Positions 34,714 through 44,575 of a stretch of 64,000 nucleotides of DNA are shown one piece after another (the first letter of the stretch is position 1; each line of letters opens with the position of its first letter). Both the position numbers and the translations under genes were made by a program. A model generated the notes under the pieces. It was not told the origin of the DNA. It worked only from the letters and a program-made list of their open reading frames with translations, and searched no databases. Location: positions 1 through 64,000 of the forward strand of contig JAEEQP010000009.1 of NCBI GenBank assembly GCA_016285355.1, in the 5' to 3' direction. Origin of the DNA: Bacteroidales bacterium. GTDB taxonomy: Bacteria > Bacteroidota > Bacteroidia > Bacteroidales > F082.

Positions 34714-35985
34714 ATGGATAAAAGCGATTGTTTATACACCTCTTATTTGAGCATTCTCAAGGAGGAACTCGTGCCCGCCATGGGCTGCACCGAACCGATT
34801 TGTTTGGCCTACGCTGCCGCAAAAGCGCATGAAATTTTAGGCGATATGCCCAAACGCGTGGAAATCAAGGCCAGCGGCAACATCATCAAAAACGTGAAGA
34901 GCGTCATCGTGCCCAACACCAAGGGCATGAAGGGCTTGAAGGCCTCTGTGGCTGCGGGTATTGTGGCCGGCAATCCCACGAAAGCTTTGGAAGTCATTGC
35001 TGAAGTGACTCCTGAACAGAAAAAAGAAATTGCCGAATTTTTGGACAACACTTTAATGACCATCGTTCCGTTAAATGTGATTGCCCAATTGGATGTCACG
35101 GTCACCTTATATAATGAAGCGCATTCCGCCAGCGTGCGCATCGCAGGTTTCCACACCAACATCGTGAAGATGGAAAAGGACGACAAAGTGCTGTTCGATT
35201 CTAGTCATGCCGACACAGGTGCCACTAAACTCACCGACCGCAAGTGCCTCAGCATGAAAGACATTTACGACTTCGCCAACACCGTTGATATGGAAGACCT
35301 CAAGCCCATCATCCAACCGCAGATTGAATGCAACAAAGCCATTGCCATGGAAGGCCTCAACAACAACTGGGGAGCCAACATTGGTAGTACCATCATGAGC
35401 TTTGGCACCGATGTGCGTATCAAGGCAAGAGCTTGGGCAGCAGCGGGTTCCGATGCAAGGATGAGCGGCTGTGAGATGCCTGTCATCATCAACTCGGGCA
35501 GCGGCAACCAAGGCATGACGGTTAGCCTTCCCATTTTGGCCTACGCAGAAGAATACCACATCGACGACGACCGCGTTTATCGTGCCGTAGCCTTGTCTAA
35601 CCTCGTAGCCATCCACCAGAAGACTGGCATCGGAAGATTATCAGCCTATTGCGGTGCGGTCAGTGCGGGTTGTGCTTCAGGTTGCGGTATTGCTTACCTC
35701 TTGGGAGAGAATTTGGACATCATTGAGCACACTTTGGAGAATGCCTTGGGCATCGCGGCGGGTATCGTCTGCGACGGTGCCAAACCTTCTTGCGCCGGAA
35801 AGATTGCCCTATCAGTTGAAGCGGGTATCCTCGGTTATGCTATGAGCAAACAAGATGACAATCTCCTCGGCGGCGACGGCATCATCGGCAAGGATGTAGA
35901 AGAGACCATCGACCACATCGGACGCTTGGGCCGCAACGGCATGAAAGAGACTGATGTGGAGATTCTTAAAATCATGGTTGAATAA
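34714..35985 (+). CDS. cyuA: UPF0597/CyuA-type cysteine desulfidase or serine dehydratase
   Basis: A 423-residue protein of the UPF0597 (YhaM/CyuA) family, related to the alpha subunit of iron-sulfur serine dehydratase. Features: EELVPAMGCTEPICLAYAAA near the start (cysteine in the substrate/cluster region), NSGSGNQGMTVSLP in the middle, and cysteines in GAVSAGCASGCGIAY and CDGAKPSCAGKIALS that would ligate an oxygen-sensitive [4Fe-4S] cluster. E. coli CyuA degrades L-cysteine to pyruvate, ammonia and sulfide. The choice between cysteine and serine cannot be made from sequence alone. The next gene starts 37 bp downstream, but their functions do not suggest a link. Confidence 0.9.
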   Translation: MDKSDCLYTSYLSILKEELVPAMGCTEPICLAYAAAKAHEILGDMPKRVEIKASGNIIKNVKSVIVPNTKGMKGLKASVAAGIVAGNPTKALEVIAEVTPEQKKEIAEFLDNTLMTIVPLNVIAQLDVTVTLYNEAHSASVRIAGFHTNIVKMEKDDKVLFDSSHADTGATKLTDRKCLSMKDIYDFANTVDMEDLKPIIQPQIECNKAIAMEGLNNNWGANIGSTIMSFGTDVRIKARAWAAAGSDARMSGCEMPVIINSGSGNQGMTVSLPILAYAEEYHIDDDRVYRAVALSNLVAIHQKTGIGRLSAYCGAVSAGCASGCGIAYLLGENLDIIEHTLENALGIAAGIVCDGAKPSCAGKIALSVEAGILGYAMSKQDDNLLGGDGIIGKDVEETIDHIGRLGRNGMKETDVEILKIMVE

Positions 35986-36022
35986 GCAAATAATTAAGTA
36001 TCAAATAATTAAACCCAACCCA

Positions 36023-39000
36023 ATGAAAAGAAAACTTACATTATTGTTGACAGCGTTTTTGCTGTTGTCGGGAATGCGTTCGTGGGGACAACTTAGGACA
36101 GAAGTCTCCATCGACTTTTCCGAACAAGGGTACGCGAATGCCCAAGACTTAAACGGAGTCGTTATCGACATTGACGAGAATGTCACCATTGTGTTCAACA
36201 AAGCTTCGGGGAGCAATGCCCCAAAGTATTACAATTCCGGTACTGCCATTCGTGCCTACGGAGGGAACAACTTTGTTGTATCATGCACAGAGACAATTAG
36301 TTCCATTAGCCTTACATTCGGCACAGGAGATGGCTCCAACGAAATCACAACCGAAGTCGGAAGTTTTGAATCCCCGACCTGGACAGGTAGCGAATCGGAA
36401 GTGACATTCACCATAGGAGGCACCTCTGGTCACCGCCGCATCAAAGCCGTTGCTGTCACTTATGGTGGTGGAGGCCAACAGCAATATGTGGCCACCCCGA
36501 CCTTCGCCCCAGCTGCGGGAACCTATTATGAAGCACAAGAGGTGAGCATTAATTGTGCTACCGAGGGTGCCACCATCCGCTACACCATCGACGGCAATGA
36601 CCCGACTGAGAACAGCCCTATCTACAGTAGTCCCATCAATATCACTGAGACCACCACGGTAAAGGCTTTCGCCATGAAGGAGGGCTACATTAACAGTGGT
36701 ATCGCCTCAGCTACCTACACCATCGCCGAAAGTCCCAATGTCATCACCATCGCCGAAGCGAGAGCCTTGGCCCTCAACGAATACGCTTTGGTGCAAGGTG
36801 TGGTGACTTTCATCGACGGCCGCAACATCTACATCGAAGACGAAACCGCTGGCATTGACCTCTATTTGAACACCAACACCGTGCCCTCGAACCTCGCCTT
36901 GGGCGATATGGTCCAAGCCTACGGCAAAAGGGCAGCCTACAACGGTCTCGCCGAACTGAGTGGCATCAACGGTAACGATACGGAGCAATTCGAAATCCTT
37001 TCGTCGGGCAATACGCTGCCTTTGAATGTGAAGACCATCGCTGAAATCCTCGAAGGCGGTGCAGACGCCCTGCAATGCACTCGCGTCAAGGTGGAAAACG
37101 CCATCATTGGTGCCATCAACACCTCGGGCAACACACCTTTGACACAAGACGGAGCCTCTATTAATATTTATAAGGTGCCTGCTTTGACGGACATCGAAGA
37201 AGGCGATGCGGTCGATGTGATTGCTGTCATCGGCTATTTCAATGCGGCACAATTGCGTGTTGCCTCGGCTGACGATGTGGTCTTGGTTGAGACTCCAGTT
37301 CAGCCCGACCCGGAGTTGACCGTTTCCGTAACCGAACTCAACGACTTCAGGTATATCTTCGGATCAGGACCTTCAACAGCCAAAAACTTCACCGTTTCAG
37401 GTACCAACCTTGTTTCGGCTGTGACCCTTACCGCACCTCAGAACTTTGAACTTAGCATCAATCCTGAGAACGGCTATTATGACAACGATGAGCTTTCACC
37501 TGTGGATGGCACCTTAGCAGAAACCACCGTCTATGTTAGACTGAAAGCCAACCTTGAACCTGGAACCTATTCCGGAAATCTCACCATTGTCTCGGAAACA
37601 CTGAGCTATAATATCACGCTTAATGGTATGGTTGACGAAATTCCTTCGTCCCTGACAGTCTCACCAAGCGCACTTTACAATTTTGAATATGAGTATGAGA
37701 CTGGCGGTCCTTCGGAAATCCAGTTTTTCACCGTTGGTGGAGACCATTTGACGCACAACGTCAGCGTTATCCCTTCGGAAAGTTTCGAGGTTTCCACGCA
37801 GCCCACTGCTTTGTTCCAACCCGAAAACCCCGCCATGATTTACATTCCCAATTCGGGCCATTTCTACGGCATCAAGATTTATGTCCGCATGAAAGCCGGT
37901 CTTGAAGTGGGCACTTACAATGAACAAATCGCGGTGACTTCCGAAGATGCCGATACAGTATTTGTCAGTGTTGCAGGTGTGGTCACAGGTGATATTCCTA
38001 CCCCACCCGACCCACCCACACCGCCTACACCTGTCGACGGCAACTATGTTCGTATCAATGACCTGAGCAGCCTCACCGCTGGAAGCTATATAGTGTTTGC
38101 TGCTCGTTTCGACGAAAACGCTACAGATTATTACGCCATGAGCAATGCCTCTTCTGGCAAGCCCGAAGGTGTACTGTTCACCTCCGCCACCGCTGATGAA
38201 AACGAAGTTCTTCCCGCTTCCATCGTCGATGAAGAAAGTAGTTACTATTGGATTGTAGGCGTGACTGCCAACGGCTATACTTTCACAAATGCTGAGGGCG
38301 AGTTGATTGGTTACATTTCAAGCACTAACTTCGCCACAGGCGGCGACAACACTGAATGGGGCATCACCATCCAGACATCTGAGGAAGGGGCAATGGTGCC
38401 CAATTACACAGGTTTCGTCATCGCCAATGTAAACAATTCTGTTAGAGCTTTTGCTTTGAACAGCAACCATAATTTCGGCCCCTATCATACCCAAAACATG
38501 AATGGCAGTGGCTACAACTTCTACCTCGACCTATTCGTGAAGACCGAAGGCGGTGTGCCGCCCACACCTACTGTGGCCACGCCTACCTTCACCCCTGCGG
38601 CAGGTACCTATTTTGAAACCCAAACCGTGAGTATCGCTTGTGCGACTGACGGAGCCACCATCTATTACAGCACGATTTCGGAAAACGGTCCATGGACGGC
38701 ATACTCAGAAGCTATCACTGTTGGTGAAAGCACTACCATTTGGGCATACGCCGAAAAGGAAGGCTATAATGACAGCAATGTTGCTGAGGCCACCTACATT
38801 ATTCAAGTCGGTGTGGTCACCATCTTCAACCAAGACTGGGAAGGCGAGATGAACGGATGGACCTTCGTGGATGTGCTTGGTGAAGCTTCGTGGAACGTCG
38901 CTACCTATCAAGGCAACCACTATGCCTACGCCAATGGTTACAACCACGGTGCCAACGAAGACTGGTGCATCTCCCCTGCTTTCAACCTCAACGCCATCGG

Positions 39001-42000
39001 CAACCCTGTGCTGAGTTTCCGTACCGCGAAGAACTACACTGGCAATGACCTTGAAGTGTTCTTCTCCAACGACTATGACGGTGACGACCCGGCTGCAGCC
39101 ACATGGGTTCCGTTAGCCTGCGCCCTCTCCTCCGGTTCTTGGACTTGGACCGAGTCGGGTGACATCGACTTGAGTAGTTTCAGCGGCAGCAGCTGTTACA
39201 TTGGCTTCAAGTACACCTGCGAGGAAAGCAGTGCCGCTGGTTGGGAAGTTGACGATATCATGCTTGTGGGTTCCACATCAGACCCTGTCGTCACTGTTTC
39301 GCCTTTGGCCTTGACAGGATTCAGCTACGTCGAAGGCAACGGCCCATCGGCTGAACAAAGTTTCATCGTTAGTGGCCTTAACTTGAACGAAAACATCATT
39401 ATCATCGATGCCCCTGACTTTGAAATCTCCCGTACTTCAGGAGACGACTTCGATGCCCAAGACGCCATCACTTTGACACCAATCAGCGGCAATGTCGAGG
39501 AAACTACCATTTATGTCCGCATGAAGGCAGGTCTGGCTGTCGGCGAATACAACGCAGAAGTCATCAGCATCACTTCTGAGGTTGAAGACTACGAAGTGGT
39601 TTGCAGTGGCAATGTCACAGCACAGCCTGTTCCTGGCGACGATTATGTGCGCATCAGCGACGTGAGCGAACTTGCCGCTGGCAACAGAGTCATCCTTGCC
39701 TCCCGCTACAACGAGACAGCCAATGCCTACTTAGCCATCACCAACGTCCTGTCAAGCGGCAAACTCGGCACCACCGAATTCACCAGTGCAATGAATGGTA
39801 CTGAAGAAATCATCCCCTCCAGCATTTTGGCCGAAGAAGACAACTATTATTGGACAGTGGATATCACTGCTGATGGCTACACTTTCACCAATGCCAATGG
39901 CGATGTGATTGGCTACGGTAACAGCGGCACCAATTTCGTGATGAATAGTGAAAAGACCGTTTGGACCATCAACGATGGCATTTCCGACACTGCCTCGATG
40001 GTTCCCGAATACTATGGTTTCAACATCATCAACTTCACGACGAATAATCGCGCTTTTGCTATCCGTTTCTACAACGAGGATTACATCTGCGGTGCATACT
40101 CCACCAGCAACATGAATAACGGCAGTGCCGGTGAATATAACTATTTCTTGGACATCTTCATGCAAGGCGAAGGTGGTGAGCCGCCCACTCCTACTGTAGC
40201 CGCCCCGACCTTCAACCCTGCTGGAGGCACTTACTATGAAGCCCAAAATGTGACTATCAGCTGTGCTACGGAAGGCGCGACCATCTACTACAGCCTAGTT
40301 CCAGAACCATACGACTGGAATGAATATGAAGGTCCCATTGCTGTCGACTCAAATATGACCATCTGTGCGTACGCCGAGAAAGAGGGGTGCAATAACAGCC
40401 CTGTAGTCTGCGAAGAATACATCATCCAAGACGACCTCGTCATCATCTTCAACCAAGACTGGGAAGACGACTGGAACGGCTGGACTGAATACTGCGAAAT
40501 GGGCGACTCGCTCTGGCATATCGGCTCCCACCAAGGTAACCATTATGCATACGCCAACGGTTACAACCACGAACCCACCATTGACTGGCTCATCTCGCCC
40601 TCCTTCGACCTTGACAGCTACAGTGACGTTGTATTGACCTTTAGAACCGCCATGAACTACAATGGTCCTGACCTTGAAGTGTTGTTCTCCAACGACTATG
40701 ATGGTCAAAACCCGACCACTGCCACTTGGGAACCGCTGACTTACGAGCCTTCGCAAGGCAGTTGGAACTGGGTGTCATCGGGCGACATCAGCCTCGACGG
40801 ATTCAGCGGCACGAACTGCTACATCGGATTCAGGTACACCAGTGACGAAGACGCCTCCGGTTGGGAAGTCGACGACATCAAACTTGCCTCTGGAAGCACT
40901 TCGCCCACCCCAACTCTCATTGCCACACCTAATTACCTTGGTGACTTCAGTTATGTGGTGGGTCAAGGCCCGTCAGAATCACAGAGTTACGTCTTATCAG
41001 GTGTCAACCTCTTTGACGAAGGCTATATCCACATAGTTTCTTGCTCATGGTACGAGATTTCTTTGGATAATGAAACGTTTACAGAAGTGCTTGAATTCCC
41101 CTGCACCGACCTACCTGCGACCGTCTATGTCCGCATGATGGATAGCCTTGCCCCCAATACATACGATGGAGTTTACATCGCTAATGAATACTATGACGAC
41201 ATCAACTATGCCGCTGTAGTAGTCAATGTGTCTGGTATCGTCCACTACGAGAACGATCCTTCCATATTATGGGACGATTTGCCGTATTATATCCAAGGCA
41301 ACAATGGTTCCAATAACAACCGTGTACCTGTCGCCACATACGTATGGCTCGGTAACCTTGAACCACACACAACCTACCGTTACACCAACCAATTTGTTGA
41401 CGAAAACGACGGTCCCGAGACCGCCGGTGCCGGCAATGTGATTTACGCCAACTTGGATGGCTTCTACCGCAGCACCAGCCCGAGTTTAGCTACCGAAGGC
41501 GGCTACGGTGAATTTACAACCAGTTGGGATGGAGATGCTCATGTTTGGTTCGTCAATGAGCCTACAGCCAATGCCCGCTTTACGCCCGGCAACTATGTTT
41601 ATCTGCGTATCCGCCTCAATGACGGTCACGATGGAACCACGGTGGCCCACACCCTCACTACCCAACGCTACGCCACCGTAATCAACTTCGGCACTGAACA
41701 CGATGCTAACCAAGGCTCGGCATTTTATGTCAAGAGCAATGAGAACCCGATGACCTTTGCCCAAATGTATATCAACCAAAACCCTAACGAACATCCGATA
41801 TTCGCCACTATTGTCGAGACCACAGGTGTAGATTTTGGCAATATCAACCAGTACGCTGACTTCTACAAGGAAGAGGTGGCTGGCAAGGACGGCTGGTTTG
41901 GAGGCATCCTGCCCAACGACAACGAGTATGGCATTAACAAAATTATGGTCTACGACATAACGCACTATTGGTACCAAGAATATCGCACTACCGTGTATAA

Positions 42001-42328
42001 CGGTCAATGGTATCCCAATGCCAACACCGTCAACCCGACCAACGGCTTGGACGAGCCCATCTTCATCGACCTGACCTATGATGGCGTTGAAGAAACGGTT
42101 GAGACGAACGTGAAGGTCTGGAGCGCCAACCATGAATTTGTAATTGAAAACGGCGACAATGCGCACTATAGCATGACCGTGTACAACGTGCTCGGTCAGC
42201 CCATGATGATGAAACAGATCAACGCAGGCAGCACCGAACGCATCAGCCACAGCCTCGCCAAAGGTGTCTATATCATCAATTTGCAGAACAACCAAAACAA
42301 GGTTGCTGTGAAAGTGATTGTGAAGTAA
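36023..42328 (+). CDS. Giant modular surface protein with T9SS sorting domain
   Basis: A 2101-residue secreted protein. The ATG at 36023 gives a clean signal peptide (MKRKLTLLLTAFLLLSGM to about residue 23); an upstream in-frame start lacks one. Modules: chitobiase C-terminal-like domains near residues 157-234, 850-925 and 1391-1469; an OB-fold-like region 240-420; Ig-like beta domains near 430-540, 545-655, 1090-1200 and 1630-1740; two lectin-like choice-of-anchor J domains (FNQDWEGEMNGWTF at about 933 and FNQDWEDDWNGWTE at about 1475). A unique region precedes the C-terminal T9SS domain (VYNVLGQPMMMKQI, ending NKVAVKVIVK). It is probably displayed on the cell surface and binds polysaccharide or host material; no catalytic domain was seen. 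Confidence 0.85.
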   Translation: MKRKLTLLLTAFLLLSGMRSWGQLRTEVSIDFSEQGYANAQDLNGVVIDIDENVTIVFNKASGSNAPKYYNSGTAIRAYGGNNFVVSCTETISSISLTFGTGDGSNEITTEVGSFESPTWTGSESEVTFTIGGTSGHRRIKAVAVTYGGGGQQQYVATPTFAPAAGTYYEAQEVSINCATEGATIRYTIDGNDPTENSPIYSSPINITETTTVKAFAMKEGYINSGIASATYTIAESPNVITIAEARALALNEYALVQGVVTFIDGRNIYIEDETAGIDLYLNTNTVPSNLALGDMVQAYGKRAAYNGLAELSGINGNDTEQFEILSSGNTLPLNVKTIAEILEGGADALQCTRVKVENAIIGAINTSGNTPLTQDGASINIYKVPALTDIEEGDAVDVIAVIGYFNAAQLRVASADDVVLVETPVQPDPELTVSVTELNDFRYIFGSGPSTAKNFTVSGTNLVSAVTLTAPQNFELSINPENGYYDNDELSPVDGTLAETTVYVRLKANLEPGTYSGNLTIVSETLSYNITLNGMVDEIPSSLTVSPSALYNFEYEYETGGPSEIQFFTVGGDHLTHNVSVIPSESFEVSTQPTALFQPENPAMIYIPNSGHFYGIKIYVRMKAGLEVGTYNEQIAVTSEDADTVFVSVAGVVTGDIPTPPDPPTPPTPVDGNYVRINDLSSLTAGSYIVFAARFDENATDYYAMSNASSGKPEGVLFTSATADENEVLPASIVDEESSYYWIVGVTANGYTFTNAEGELIGYISSTNFATGGDNTEWGITIQTSEEGAMVPNYTGFVIANVNNSVRAFALNSNHNFGPYHTQNMNGSGYNFYLDLFVKTEGGVPPTPTVATPTFTPAAGTYFETQTVSIACATDGATIYYSTISENGPWTAYSEAITVGESTTIWAYAEKEGYNDSNVAEATYIIQVGVVTIFNQDWEGEMNGWTFVDVLGEASWNVATYQGNHYAYANGYNHGANEDWCISPAFNLNAIGNPVLSFRTAKNYTGNDLEVFFSNDYDGDDPAAATWVPLACALSSGSWTWTESGDIDLSSFSGSSCYIGFKYTCEESSAAGWEVDDIMLVGSTSDPVVTVSPLALTGFSYVEGNGPSAEQSFIVSGLNLNENIIIIDAPDFEISRTSGDDFDAQDAITLTPISGNVEETTIYVRMKAGLAVGEYNAEVISITSEVEDYEVVCSGNVTAQPVPGDDYVRISDVSELAAGNRVILASRYNETANAYLAITNVLSSGKLGTTEFTSAMNGTEEIIPSSILAEEDNYYWTVDITADGYTFTNANGDVIGYGNSGTNFVMNSEKTVWTINDGISDTASMVPEYYGFNIINFTTNNRAFAIRFYNEDYICGAYSTSNMNNGSAGEYNYFLDIFMQGEGGEPPTPTVAAPTFNPAGGTYYEAQNVTISCATEGATIYYSLVPEPYDWNEYEGPIAVDSNMTICAYAEKEGCNNSPVVCEEYIIQDDLVIIFNQDWEDDWNGWTEYCEMGDSLWHIGSHQGNHYAYANGYNHEPTIDWLISPSFDLDSYSDVVLTFRTAMNYNGPDLEVLFSNDYDGQNPTTATWEPLTYEPSQGSWNWVSSGDISLDGFSGTNCYIGFRYTSDEDASGWEVDDIKLASGSTSPTPTLIATPNYLGDFSYVVGQGPSESQSYVLSGVNLFDEGYIHIVSCSWYEISLDNETFTEVLEFPCTDLPATVYVRMMDSLAPNTYDGVYIANEYYDDINYAAVVVNVSGIVHYENDPSILWDDLPYYIQGNNGSNNNRVPVATYVWLGNLEPHTTYRYTNQFVDENDGPETAGAGNVIYANLDGFYRSTSPSLATEGGYGEFTTSWDGDAHVWFVNEPTANARFTPGNYVYLRIRLNDGHDGTTVAHTLTTQRYATVINFGTEHDANQGSAFYVKSNENPMTFAQMYINQNPNEHPIFATIVETTGVDFGNINQYADFYKEEVAGKDGWFGGILPNDNEYGINKIMVYDITHYWYQEYRTTVYNGQWYPNANTVNPTNGLDEPIFIDLTYDGVEETVETNVKVWSANHEFVIENGDNAHYSMTVYNVLGQPMMMKQINAGSTERISHSLAKGVYIINLQNNQNKVAVKVIVK

Positions 42329-42353
42329 TTGCGGAGCCTTTCGAGGCATTGAA

Positions 42354-42389
42354 AAAAGTCCGAGAGTCGGTTAGCTCTCGGACTTTTTT
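42354..42389. terminator. Terminator after the surface protein gene
   Basis: AAAAAAGTCCGAGAG pairs with CTCTCGGACTTTTTT around an 8-nt loop, with T-runs on both strands, so it can act bidirectionally between the converging genes. Confidence 0.9.
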
Positions 42390-42399
42390 GTTCCTCTTA

Positions 42400-42449
42400 A
42401 AGATGAAGAAGGCATGTCATTCCTTTGGAATCTATGCCTTCTTCATCTT
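42400..42449. terminator. Long perfect hairpin next to the DUF58 stop
   Basis: AAGATGAAGAAGGCAT (42400-42415) is exactly complementary to 42434-42449, and an inner ATTCC-TTT-GGAAT stem fills the loop. It ends one base before the DUF58 stop. It lacks a strong T-run, so it may stabilise the mRNA end. Confidence 0.65.
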
Positions 42450-42450
42450 G

Positions 42451-43386
42451 TTAGTGCAACTTTGTTCTTTTAATCAGATAACTCGTCAGCACCTGATTAT
42501 AGTCCTTATTAATATCGGCCTCAACATAGTCGATTTGGTATTGGTAGCAATGGCGTAACAAAGCCTCTTTGCGCTCAGTCATAATCTTTTTGTAGGTTTC
42601 CTGAACTTCGATGGGATTAAGTTTCAGCACATCACCCGACTCCAAATCGACGAAACGGTACGGGCGGTTCTCAAAGTCTAGATTCTGCTCCAGATTGCTG
42701 TCAAAGACGTGGAACAGGATGACCTCATGCTTATTATATTTAAGGTGTTCCAAGGCCTCAAACATCGGCTTGTAGTCGTTGAGGCCGTCGAGCATGTCAG
42801 TGAAAATGACCACAAGGCTGCGGCGGTGCGTCATTTCAGCAATCTGATGCAGGCACTGTGGTGTTGAGGTGGTCTTACGGTTGTTTTTATCGTAGGTGTC
42901 AATCAGTTTCTCCAGCTCGGTATAGATCAGTTTGTTATGCACATTGGACGACTTAGCTGGTTCATGGAATGAAATTGTCTCGTCAAACAAGTCCAAACCC
43001 ACAGCATCGCGCTGACGGCGCATCAGTTCCATGAGCGAGGCCGCTGCATAGACGGAGAAAAAGAGTTTGTTGGGATGCTCAAAGTCAATCTTTTGCCTCA
43101 CAGGAAAGCACATGCTTGAGCTTTGGTCGATGACCAATTGGCAGCGCAGGTTGGTCTCCTCCTCGTAGCGTTTCACGAAGAGTTTCTCGGTGCGGCCATA
43201 GAGTTTCCAGTCGATATGACGGATGGGCTCGCCTGTGTTGTAAAGGCGATGTTCGGCGAACTCCACAGAAAAACCGTGGAAGGGACTCTTGTGTAAACCA
43301 GTGATGAATCCCTCCACAATTTGGCGTGCCAAGAACTCCAAGCTGCCGAACTGGGTCAGCCGGTTCCTATCGATTGAAAAGTCCAA
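42451..43386 (-). CDS. DUF58 domain protein
   Basis: A 311-residue cytosolic protein with the DUF58 segment GEPIRHIDWKLYGRTEKLFVK-like core (about residues 52-72) followed by a von Willebrand A-like fold with the metal-site pattern DQSSSM (about 87-92). DUF58 proteins usually accompany MoxR ATPases and vWA/BatA proteins in aerotolerance-type operons. Those genes are not adjacent here, so the gene is separated from its usual partners. The leader directly before the ATG is a degenerate AACAATCAAC-type repeat. Confidence 0.88.
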   Translation of the reverse strand: MDFSIDRNRLTQFGSLEFLARQIVEGFITGLHKSPFHGFSVEFAEHRLYNTGEPIRHIDWKLYGRTEKLFVKRYEEETNLRCQLVIDQSSSMCFPVRQKIDFEHPNKLFFSVYAAASLMELMRRQRDAVGLDLFDETISFHEPAKSSNVHNKLIYTELEKLIDTYDKNNRKTTSTPQCLHQIAEMTHRRSLVVIFTDMLDGLNDYKPMFEALEHLKYNKHEVILFHVFDSNLEQNLDFENRPYRFVDLESGDVLKLNPIEVQETYKKIMTERKEALLRHCYQYQIDYVEADINKDYNQVLTSYLIKRTKLH

Positions 43387-43388
43387 AG

Positions 43389-43425
43389 CTGTTGAACTGT
43401 TGATTTGTTGATTGTTGAATTGTTT
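43389..43425 (-). repeat. Degenerate repeat leader before the DUF58 gene
   Basis: On the reverse strand the sequence reads AACAATTCAACAATCAACAA and continues CAACAGTTCAACAG up to the start codon region. It resembles the leader of the ferritin-like gene at 5822-5876. Confidence 0.55.
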
Positions 43426-43426
43426 T

Positions 43427-43494
43427 GGCTATCAGCAGTCAGCCTTCAGCTATCAGCTTAATTTGCTGACTGCTGAAGGCTGATAGCTGAAAGC
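43427..43494. repeat. Imperfect inverted repeat after trxA
   Basis: Arms of about 30 bp (43427-43457 and 43465-43494) built from CAGCAGTCAGCCTTCAGCTATCAGC units pair with a few mismatches. It begins 8 bp past the trxA stop and may serve as its terminator. Confidence 0.65.
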
Positions 43495-43501
43495 CATCTC
43501 T

Positions 43502-43822
43502 TTAGAACAGCTTTTCCAGTTTCTCCACAAACACTTTCTTAGGAGCTGCGCCGACGTTCTTGTCGACAGGCTGGCCACCCTTGAAGAAAAGAACGGTGGG
43601 GATGTTCATGATGCCATATTTTCCAGCGGTGCCGGGGCATTCTTCTACGTCACACTTCACGGCAACTACTTTGCCGGCATATTCTTCCGAGAGTTCTTCG
43701 ATGATGGGTTCCACCTTCTTGCAAGGGCCGCACCATGTGGCGCCAAAGTCCACCATCACAGGGAGTTCCGATTTCAGGACGACATCTTCAAAACGGTCGT
43801 CGGTCATTTGAATTACTGCCAT
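43502..43822 (-). CDS. trxA: Thioredoxin
   Basis: A 106-residue thioredoxin with the active site W30-CGPC (C31 and C34) and the cis-proline loop MNIPTVLFFKGG. It reduces cytoplasmic disulfides and would supply electrons to the glutathione-peroxidase-family enzyme encoded at 6.4 kb. It begins only 4 bp after the stop of a PIN toxin gene, and the AATAAACTAAACAATTAAAAC leader of trxA forms the last codons of that gene. This suggests the toxin module was inserted directly in front of trxA. Confidence 0.97.
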   Translation of the reverse strand: MAVIQMTDDRFEDVVLKSELPVMVDFGATWCGPCKKVEPIIEELSEEYAGKVVAVKCDVEECPGTAGKYGIMNIPTVLFFKGGQPVDKNVGAAPKKVFVEKLEKLF

Positions 43823-43826
43823 AGTT

Positions 43827-44279
43827 TTAATTGTTTAGTTTATTAAAATCCTCTTGAGTTTGCAAAAGTAATAAAAAATCTTGAACGGTCAAAATCTTAC
43901 ATGCTCCAATTCGATTTATTTCAAGCAAATCAGCATCGCCTGTCAGCAAAAATTCGGATTCAGACACGAGGGCCAATTCCAAAAGAAAATCATCTTTGGA
44001 ATCCCGACAACGTGATGGAATTTCGTGCAAATCATAAGCTATCGAAATGCCTGTCAGGAAATCCAAAAAAGCTTCAACTTGGTCCAAATTAAAATAACGT
44101 GCAAACTTAGGTCGATGCGAAACCTCTCGAATTTCTTCAATAAGTGCTTCAGAAACAACAATCTGAAATTGAGAAGAAGCTATTATTTGCTTCAACTCCC
44201 CCATCTTTTTGCCAATAAGCAGGCTGATGAAAAGATTCGTGTCGATGACAATCTTAATTGGCTTGCTTGCGTGCTTCAT
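43827..44279 (-). CDS. PIN domain toxin (putative RNase)
   Basis: A 150-residue PIN-fold protein of the TIGR00305 type. Acidic catalytic residues are visible: D13 in VIDTNLFIS, E47/E48 region, D93 and D96-D97 in CRDSKDDFLLELA, and D115/D117 in LTGDADLLEI. PIN toxins cut RNA and are held inactive by the cognate antitoxin. The start overlaps the end of the upstream antitoxin gene by 26 bp. The last residues NKLNN are encoded by what looks like the leader of trxA. Confidence 0.9.
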   Translation of the reverse strand: MKHASKPIKIVIDTNLFISLLIGKKMGELKQIIASSQFQIVVSEALIEEIREVSHRPKFARYFNLDQVEAFLDFLTGISIAYDLHEIPSRCRDSKDDFLLELALVSESEFLLTGDADLLEINRIGACKILTVQDFLLLLQTQEDFNKLNN

Positions 44280-44529
44280 ACATCTCTTTCCTTACGGCCT
44301 TACATTCATCAATTATTTCTTGATCCGTAATATCAGCAACTTCTTTTGTTCGAACGGCTTCCAACAAATCTTCAAGTTGTTTTGCCCGATTGCTATCCTC
44401 AACATCCTCATTATCAGCTATCTTCTCATCAAGAAATTCTTCCTTCCTAAATCTCCAGCCCATAGAACGCAGCATTTGTTCAAACCACCCTTCTTGAAGC
44501 GCAGGCACATGTACTGTCATTGTTGTCAT
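44254..44529 (-). CDS. Antitoxin of the PIN module
   Basis: A 91-residue protein directly upstream of and overlapping the PIN gene. It starts MTTMTVHVPALQEGWFEQML and has a charged, probably disordered C-terminal half ending KEMYEARKQAN, which would wrap the toxin. The N-terminal part may be a small DNA-binding or dimerisation segment. The family was not recognised; the role rests on position, overlap and size. Confidence 0.75.
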   Translation of the reverse strand: MTTMTVHVPALQEGWFEQMLRSMGWRFRKEEFLDEKIADNEDVEDSNRAKQLEDLLEAVRTKEVADITDQEIIDECKAVRKEMYEARKQAN

Positions 44530-44575
44530 AATACAATATTTTATCGTGCAAAATTAGCAATTTTTTCTTATTTCG

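Noticed and set aside
35954..36022. Upstream start for the giant surface protein
   Set aside because: It overlaps the end of the cysteine desulfidase-like gene and would bury the signal peptide.
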